A DNA stretch of 64,000 nt from Phymatolithon calcareum (lineage: Eukaryota > Rhodophyta > Florideophyceae > Hapalidiales): assembly GCA_977006965.1 (NCBI GenBank), contig OZ345373.1, positions 2,536,568 through 2,600,567 on the forward strand. Direction: 5' to 3'. This document shows, one piece after another, positions 56,342 to 64,000 of this stretch. The notes below the pieces were generated by a model. That model saw nothing but the letters and a program-made list of their open reading frames with translations, ran no database searches and was not told where the DNA came from. The translations under genes and the position numbers were made by a program. How positions within the stretch are numbered: position 1 is the stretch's first letter; each line of letters starts with the position of its first letter.

Positions 56342-57720
56342 GGCGATGATGGTGTGACGGACGGTATATATTGGACGATTGGGGATTGGAAGAGGTCCAC
56401 TTGGCTGATGGCAATTCCCCATTCCCTGCTCCAATTACGAAAAGGCGGAATTTGGATAGGGAATAGGGTTAGGAATACGGTTGGGTTAGGGCATAGGGTT
56501 GGGTCATTGCTTTTGAAGACACTTGGCGCTTTACCATTGGCCTGCCGAGATGGATGGGTAGTGCATTGATTAGAGCATGTTCACGACGCAAATGCGGAAA
56601 TCTGATGACAGCATCGAACTCTCGGGACAATTTTACGTCGGACAGCGGCGCGAAGTCACAATTGATGTCTCAATTGTGCTGCTCGGTACAGGTGTAATGC
56701 ATGGCGATAATCGTGTCATTTCTGTGTCTGAATGAGAGAATCATGATACGTTATGCTTACTGAATATTATGTGGAGAGTGTGAGGAAGGCAGTAAAGTTG
56801 CAGTATGTTGAAATGAAGGGCACAGAACGGGTGGAGCGGTTTCGGGTGAAATTGGAGAGGGATTCGGGAAAAATAAAAAGTTGCTGTGAGAGTGGGCGGC
56901 GTAGTCGGAGAGGGGTGGGAGAGGGCGTAGAAGGAGTATGAGGGTAATTTTTTAAAAATGAGGAAAATTTTGCGGATGGAGGGTGGACTAAGGCTTCGCC
57001 TTAGTCTTCGTGAGGGGGGCTCCGCCCCCCTCACACTCCCCCCGGGAAAGTGGACTGTAGGTGTGGAGTGGTGTTGTAGGGTTGTGCAAGCGGATAGAGC
57101 AGGTGGTGGAAGGTGGTGGACATGGTGTAAGTGGGAAGAGGGAATACGTGTGCAATGGGTTTCCAAGCGGGCCGTGAAGATGGAGATTGTATGAACAGTT
57201 TAGAGTGTATTTATATGTAGTGAAGTTTGGAGAATGTTGTGACGGGGTGAAATTGCCACGTGTGCATACGAGAGACTTGTCCAAGAATAGAAACTGGACG
57301 AATGACACGTGTGTGACTGTCAAGACGTGATACGTGTAAAATGTCTATGTTGGATGTGATGGGCGACGGTTTACCACGTGTGGAGGACGATTTCGGGTTC
57401 GCGCACGACTTGACACGTGGCGGAAATCATTTAGGGTTGCCGGACGGGTTGATCTACGTATATACTTGTTGCGGGTGGCTCGACTGGCCTCCATTGTAGA
57501 TTTTAATTGCATCTATACAATCGGAATAGGTCGTACTAAAGGTTTCGGGAATAGGAGGAGTTCTGACCAAAAAGGACAAGAACAATATACTCCACGATTC
57601 TGTACCATGTTTCACGCTCGGACGAAAAAGGTGTGCTGTTGAAGGCGTGTGCAAGTGGATGGGCCAGTTGGCGCATCGGCGGCGTGTATTGCTCGAGTTT
57701 TGGTTGTGGAAAAATAAAAA

Positions 57721-57840
57721 ACGAAGGACACTGGGGATTCCCGAGTGATCCCTCACCTCAGTACTAATCCAGCCTGTCGAACCTTATCTTGCAAGTTCGG
57801 AATGGGTTTGCGAGCATGTTTCTGAAGTATGGTCCTTCGT
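57721..57840 (-). rRNA. 5S rRNA: 5S rRNA gene 18
   Basis: Full-length, identical to gene 1 by eye. Confidence 0.95.
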
Positions 57841-59219
57841 GGCGATGATGGTGTGACGGACGGTATATATTGGACGATTGGGGATTGGAAGAGGTCCACT
57901 TGGCTGATGGCAATTCCCCATTCCCTGCTCCAATTACGAAAAGGCGGAATTTGGATAGGGAATAGGGTTAGGAATACGGTTGGGTTAGGGCATAGGGTTG
58001 GGTCATTGCTTTTGAAGACACTTGGCGCTTTACCATTGGCCTGCCGAGATGGATGGGTAGTGCATTGATTAGAGCATGTTCACGACGCAAATGCGGAAAT
58101 CTGATGACAGCATCGAACTCTCGGGACAATTTTACGTCGGACAGCGGCGCGAAGTCACAATTGATGTCTCAATTGTGCTGCTCGGTACAGGTGTAATGCA
58201 TGGCGATAATCGTGTCATTTCTGTGTCTGAATGAGAGAATCATGATACGTTATGCTTACTGAATATTATGTGGAGAGTGTGAGGAAGGCAGTAAAGTTGC
58301 AGTATGTTGAAATGAAGGGCACAGAACGGGTGGAGCGGTTTCGGGTGAAATTGGAGAGGGATTCGGGAAAAATAAAAAGTTGCTGTGAGAGTGGGCGGCG
58401 TAGTCGGAGAGGGGTGGGAGAGGGCGTAGAAGGAGTATGAGGGTAATTTTTTAAAAATGAGGAAAATTTTGCGGATGGAGGGTGGACTAAGGCTTCGCCT
58501 TAGTCTTCGTGAGGGGGGCTCCGCCCCCCTCACACTCCCCCCGGGAAAGTGGACTGTAGGTGTGGAGTGGTGTTGTAGGGTTGTGCAAGCGGATAGAGCA
58601 GGTGGTGGAAGGTGGTGGACATGGTGTAAGTGGGAAGAGGGAATACGTGTGCAATGGGTTTCCAAGCGGGCCGTGAAGATGGAGATTGTATGAACAGTTT
58701 AGAGTGTATTTATATGTAGTGAAGTTTGGAGAATGTTGTGACGGGGTGAAATTGCCACGTGTGCATACGAGAGACTTGTCCAAGAATAGAAACTGGACGA
58801 ATGACACGTGTGTGACTGTCAAGACGTGATACGTGTAAAATGTCTATGTTGGATGTGATGGGCGACGGTTTACCACGTGTGGAGGACGATTTCGGGTTCG
58901 CGCACGACTTGACACGTGGCGGAAATCATTTAGGGTTGCCGGACGGGTTGATCTACGTATATACTTGTTGCGGGTGGCTCGACTGGCCTCCATTGTAGAT
59001 TTTAATTGCATCTATACAATCGGAATAGGTCGTACTAAAGGTTTCGGGAATAGGAGGAGTTCTGACCAAAAAGGACAAGAACAATATACTCCACGATTCT
59101 GTACCATGTTTCACGCTCGGACGAAAAAGGTGTGCTGTTGAAGGCGTGTGCAAGTGGATGGGCCAGTTGGCGCATCGGCGGCGTGTATTGCTCGAGTTTT
59201 GGTTGTGGAAAAATAAAAA

Positions 59220-59339
59220 ACGAAGGACACTGGGGATTCCCGAGTGATCCCTCACCTCAGTACTAATCCAGCCTGTCGAACCTTATCTTGCAAGTTCGGA
59301 ATGGGTTTGCGAGCATGTTTCTGAAGTATGGTCCTTCGT
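59220..59339 (-). rRNA. 5S rRNA: 5S rRNA gene 19
   Basis: Full-length, identical to gene 1 by eye. Confidence 0.95.
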
Positions 59340-60718
59340 GGCGATGATGGTGTGACGGACGGTATATATTGGACGATTGGGGATTGGAAGAGGTCCACTT
59401 GGCTGATGGCAATTCCCCATTCCCTGCTCCAATTACGAAAAGGCGGAATTTGGATAGGGAATAGGGTTAGGAATACGGTTGGGTTAGGGCATAGGGTTGG
59501 GTCATTGCTTTTGAAGACACTTGGCGCTTTACCATTGGCCTGCCGAGATGGATGGGTAGTGCATTGATTAGAGCATGTTCACGACGCAAATGCGGAAATC
59601 TGATGACAGCATCGAACTCTCGGGACAATTTTACGTCGGACAGCGGCGCGAAGTCACAATTGATGTCTCAATTGTGCTGCTCGGTACAGGTGTAATGCAT
59701 GGCGATAATCGTGTCATTTCTGTGTCTGAATGAGAGAATCATGATACGTTATGCTTACTGAATATTATGTGGAGAGTGTGAGGAAGGCAGTAAAGTTGCA
59801 GTATGTTGAAATGAAGGGCACAGAACGGGTGGAGCGGTTTCGGGTGAAATTGGAGAGGGATTCGGGAAAAATAAAAAGTTGCTGTGAGAGTGGGCGGCGT
59901 AGTCGGAGAGGGGTGGGAGAGGGCGTAGAAGGAGTATGAGGGTAATTTTTTAAAAATGAGGAAAATTTTGCGGATGGAGGGTGGACTAAGGCTTCGCCTT
60001 AGTCTTCGTGAGGGGGGCTCCGCCCCCCTCACACTCCCCCCGGGAAAGTGGACTGTAGGTGTGGAGTGGTGTTGTAGGGTTGTGCAAGCGGATAGAGCAG
60101 GTGGTGGAAGGTGGTGGACATGGTGTAAGTGGGAAGAGGGAATACGTGTGCAATGGGTTTCCAAGCGGGCCGTGAAGATGGAGATTGTATGAACAGTTTA
60201 GAGTGTATTTATATGTAGTGAAGTTTGGAGAATGTTGTGACGGGGTGAAATTGCCACGTGTGCATACGAGAGACTTGTCCAAGAATAGAAACTGGACGAA
60301 TGACACGTGTGTGACTGTCAAGACGTGATACGTGTAAAATGTCTATGTTGGATGTGATGGGCGACGGTTTACCACGTGTGGAGGACGATTTCGGGTTCGC
60401 GCACGACTTGACACGTGGCGGAAATCATTTAGGGTTGCCGGACGGGTTGATCTACGTATATACTTGTTGCGGGTGGCTCGACTGGCCTCCATTGTAGATT
60501 TTAATTGCATCTATACAATCGGAATAGGTCGTACTAAAGGTTTCGGGAATAGGAGGAGTTCTGACCAAAAAGGACAAGAACAATATACTCCACGATTCTG
60601 TACCATGTTTCACGCTCGGACGAAAAAGGTGTGCTGTTGAAGGCGTGTGCAAGTGGATGGGCCAGTTGGCGCATCGGCGGCGTGTATTGCTCGAGTTTTG
60701 GTTGTGGAAAAATAAAAA

Positions 60719-60838
60719 ACGAAGGACACTGGGGATTCCCGAGTGATCCCTCACCTCAGTACTAATCCAGCCTGTCGAACCTTATCTTGCAAGTTCGGAA
60801 TGGGTTTGCGAGCATGTTTCTGAAGTATGGTCCTTCGT
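60719..60838 (-). rRNA. 5S rRNA: 5S rRNA gene 20
   Basis: Full-length, identical to gene 1 by eye. Confidence 0.95.
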
Positions 60839-62217
60839 GGCGATGATGGTGTGACGGACGGTATATATTGGACGATTGGGGATTGGAAGAGGTCCACTTG
60901 GCTGATGGCAATTCCCCATTCCCTGCTCCAATTACGAAAAGGCGGAATTTGGATAGGGAATAGGGTTAGGAATACGGTTGGGTTAGGGCATAGGGTTGGG
61001 TCATTGCTTTTGAAGACACTTGGCGCTTTACCATTGGCCTGCCGAGATGGATGGGTAGTGCATTGATTAGAGCATGTTCACGACGCAAATGCGGAAATCT
61101 GATGACAGCATCGAACTCTCGGGACAATTTTACGTCGGACAGCGGCGCGAAGTCACAATTGATGTCTCAATTGTGCTGCTCGGTACAGGTGTAATGCATG
61201 GCGATAATCGTGTCATTTCTGTGTCTGAATGAGAGAATCATGATACGTTATGCTTACTGAATATTATGTGGAGAGTGTGAGGAAGGCAGTAAAGTTGCAG
61301 TATGTTGAAATGAAGGGCACAGAACGGGTGGAGCGGTTTCGGGTGAAATTGGAGAGGGATTCGGGAAAAATAAAAAGTTGCTGTGAGAGTGGGCGGCGTA
61401 GTCGGAGAGGGGTGGGAGAGGGCGTAGAAGGAGTATGAGGGTAATTTTTTAAAAATGAGGAAAATTTTGCGGATGGAGGGTGGACTAAGGCTTCGCCTTA
61501 GTCTTCGTGAGGGGGGCTCCGCCCCCCTCACACTCCCCCCGGGAAAGTGGACTGTAGGTGTGGAGTGGTGTTGTAGGGTTGTGCAAGCGGATAGAGCAGG
61601 TGGTGGAAGGTGGTGGACATGGTGTAAGTGGGAAGAGGGAATACGTGTGCAATGGGTTTCCAAGCGGGCCGTGAAGATGGAGATTGTATGAACAGTTTAG
61701 AGTGTATTTATATGTAGTGAAGTTTGGAGAATGTTGTGACGGGGTGAAATTGCCACGTGTGCATACGAGAGACTTGTCCAAGAATAGAAACTGGACGAAT
61801 GACACGTGTGTGACTGTCAAGACGTGATACGTGTAAAATGTCTATGTTGGATGTGATGGGCGACGGTTTACCACGTGTGGAGGACGATTTCGGGTTCGCG
61901 CACGACTTGACACGTGGCGGAAATCATTTAGGGTTGCCGGACGGGTTGATCTACGTATATACTTGTTGCGGGTGGCTCGACTGGCCTCCATTGTAGATTT
62001 TAATTGCATCTATACAATCGGAATAGGTCGTACTAAAGGTTTCGGGAATAGGAGGAGTTCTGACCAAAAAGGACAAGAACAATATACTCCACGATTCTGT
62101 ACCATGTTTCACGCTCGGACGAAAAAGGTGTGCTGTTGAAGGCGTGTGCAAGTGGATGGGCCAGTTGGCGCATCGGCGGCGTGTATTGCTCGAGTTTTGG
62201 TTGTGGAAAAATAAAAA

Positions 62218-62337
62218 ACGAAGGACACTGGGGATTCCCGAGTGATCCCTCACCTCAGTACTAATCCAGCCTGTCGAACCTTATCTTGCAAGTTCGGAAT
62301 GGGTTTGCGAGCATGTTTCTGAAGTATGGTCCTTCGT
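62218..62337 (-). rRNA. 5S rRNA: 5S rRNA gene 21
   Basis: Full-length. Its unit has two private spacer changes at 62641 and 62643. Confidence 0.95.
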
Positions 62338-63716
62338 GGCGATGATGGTGTGACGGACGGTATATATTGGACGATTGGGGATTGGAAGAGGTCCACTTGG
62401 CTGATGGCAATTCCCCATTCCCTGCTCCAATTACGAAAAGGCGGAATTTGGATAGGGAATAGGGTTAGGAATACGGTTGGGTTAGGGCATAGGGTTGGGT
62501 CATTGCTTTTGAAGACACTTGGCGCTTTACCATTGGCCTGCCGAGATGGATGGGTAGTGCATTGATTAGAGCATGTTCACGACGCAAATGCGGAAATCTG
62601 ATGACAGCATCGAACTCTCGGGACAATTTTACGTCGGACATCTGCGCGAAGTCACAATTGATGTCTCAATTGTGCTGCTCGGTACAGGTGTAATGCATGG
62701 CGATAATCGTGTCATTTCTGTGTCTGAATGAGAGAATCATGATACGTTATGCTTACTGAATATTATGTGGAGAGTGTGAGGAAGGCAGTAAAGTTGCAGT
62801 ATGTTGAAATGAAGGGCACAGAACGGGTGGAGCGGTTTCGGGTGAAATTGGAGAGGGATTCGGGAAAAATAAAAAGTTGCTGTGAGAGTGGGCGGCGTAG
62901 TCGGAGAGGGGTGGGAGAGGGCGTAGAAGGAGTATGAGGGTAATTTTTTAAAAATGAGGAAAATTTTGCGGATGGAGGGTGGACTAAGGCTTCGCCTTAG
63001 TCTTCGTGAGGGGGGCTCCGCCCCCCTCACACTCCCCCCGGGAAAGTGGACTGTAGGTGTGGAGTGGTGTTGTAGGGTTGTGCAAGCGGATAGAGCAGGT
63101 GGTGGAAGGTGGTGGACATGGTGTAAGTGGGAAGAGGGAATACGTGTGCAATGGGTTTCCAAGCGGGCCGTGAAGATGGAGATTGTATGAACAGTTTAGA
63201 GTGTATTTATATGTAGTGAAGTTTGGAGAATGTTGTGACGGGGTGAAATTGCCACGTGTGCATACGAGAGACTTGTCCAAGAATAGAAACTGGACGAATG
63301 ACACGTGTGTGACTGTCAAGACGTGATACGTGTAAAATGTCTATGTTGGATGTGATGGGCGACGGTTTACCACGTGTGGAGGACGATTTCGGGTTCGCGC
63401 ACGACTTGACACGTGGCGGAAATCATTTAGGGTTGCCGGACGGGTTGATCTACGTATATACTTGTTGCGGGTGGCTCGACTGGCCTCCATTGTAGATTTT
63501 AATTGCATCTATACAATCGGAATAGGTCGTACTAAAGGTTTCGGGAATAGGAGGAGTTCTGACCAAAAAGGACAAGAACAATATACTCCACGATTCTGTA
63601 CCATGTTTCACGCTCGGACGAAAAAGGTGTGCTGTTGAAGGCGTGTGCAAGTGGATGGGCCAGTTGGCGCATCGGCGGCGTGTATTGCTCGAGTTTTGGT
63701 TGTGGAAAAATAAAAA

Positions 63717-63836
63717 ACGAAGGACACTGGGGATTCCCGAGTGATCCCTCACCTCAGTACTAATCCAGCCTGTCGAACCTTATCTTGCAAGTTCGGAATG
63801 GGTTTGCGAGCATGTTTCTGAAGTATGGTCCTTCGT
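63717..63836 (-). rRNA. 5S rRNA: 5S rRNA gene 22
   Basis: Full-length gene in the partial last unit; the window ends 164 bases upstream of it, inside the TTAGGG-like spacer. Confidence 0.95.
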
Positions 63837-64000
63837 GGCGATGATGGTGTGACGGACGGTATATATTGGACGATTGGGGATTGGAAGAGGTCCACTTGGC
63901 TGATGGCAATTCCCCATTCCCTGCTCCAATTACGAAAAGGCGGAATTTGGATAGGGAATAGGGTTAGGAATACGGTTGGGTTAGGGCATAGGGTTGGGTC

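Larger units (their letters stand above)
32031..64000. repeat. Tandem array of 1.5-kb units, each with one 5S rRNA gene (21 units plus partial)
   Basis: Unit starts (ATTGTAGATTTTAATTGC) are at 32031, 33530, 35029, 36521, 38013 and 39505, then every 1499 bp from 41004 to 63489. Units 3-5 are 1492 bp because of a 7-bp deletion in the 5S gene. Other differences seen are few. Unit 2 has G to A at 34469. Units 10 and 11 share G to C at 46430 and 47929. Unit 21 has two G to T changes at 62641 and 62643. The hairpin loop is GGA in units 1-2 and TCC from unit 3. Near-identity is the pattern of concerted evolution by unequal exchange. The recurring 60-140-codon frames have no family motif and are repeat by-products. 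The array runs out of the window on the right. Confidence 0.97.

Noticed and set aside
32367-63752. Repeated open frames of 61-141 codons on both strands of every 1.5-kb unit
   Set aside because: They recur only because the DNA repeats. They overlap each other on both strands, several cross the 5S gene, and none has a motif. No evidence of coding constraint.
32031-64000. CRISPR or other short-repeat immune array
   Set aside because: The period is 1.5 kb with no unique spacers; the repeated gene is 5S rRNA.

Overview
The window is nuclear DNA from a eukaryote. It contains eukaryotic-type transposons and retrotransposons, an RNase H-bearing LINE, and a tandem array of 5S rRNA genes with Pol III T-run terminators. 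There are no operons or bacterial signals. The 5S sequence (loop with CCCATTCCGAAC, box-A-like AAGATAAGG) is clearly eukaryotic, but it does not let me name the species. A red alga or another protist is possible, and this is a guess.

Left part (1-8.7 kb): layered DNA transposon relics. A Tc1/mariner transposase remnant (about 196-619) is followed by a decayed Mutator-like (MULE) transposase with a SWIM zinc finger (1453-3677). The MULE is flanked by inverted blocks of a roughly 30-bp minisatellite (about 798-1000, and 5722-5783 plus 8535-8643), which look like its repeat-filled terminal arms. A 2751-bp pogo/Tigger-like element (5784-8534), with perfect 23-bp terminal inverted repeats and a TA target duplication, has inserted into the right arm. 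Its transposase is broken.

Middle (8.9-19 kb): a tandemly duplicated two-gene module of a protein family I do not recognise. Type 1 genes start at 9130 (internally deleted) and 12389 (decayed). Type 2 genes start at 10189 (intact, 524 codons) and 17077 (decayed). A shared tail lies between type 1 and type 2 in each module. In the second module the tail was split by a 5'-truncated LINE (13934-15483) flanked by an 8-bp target duplication. From 19 to 23.7 kb there is mostly non-coding DNA, two long perfect palindromes and a broken transposon-type protein with a DNxSGQNKN motif (minus strand, 22143-23601).

23.8-31.7 kb: a minus-strand Ty3/gypsy chromovirus-like retrotransposon. It has a 3' LTR, a polypurine tract, gag with a zinc knuckle, and protease, reverse transcriptase, RNase H, integrase and a chromodomain-like tail, with several frame breaks. 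A roughly 580-codon coding-like chain lies antisense between integrase and LTR. The 5' end is missing. A short plus-strand ORF with a canonical CCHC knuckle bridges the junction to the array.

32.0-64.0 kb (half the window): 21 full units and a partial 22nd of a 1499-bp (three times 1492-bp) tandem repeat. Each unit carries one minus-strand 5S rRNA gene with an upstream TATA-like box, plus hairpins, degenerate TTAGGG-like sequence and a CACGTG cluster in the spacer. Units are almost identical. The informative differences are a 7-bp deletion in 5S genes 3-5 and a three-base flip of a hairpin loop between units 2 and 3. The many short ORFs in the array are by-products of the repeat, not genes.
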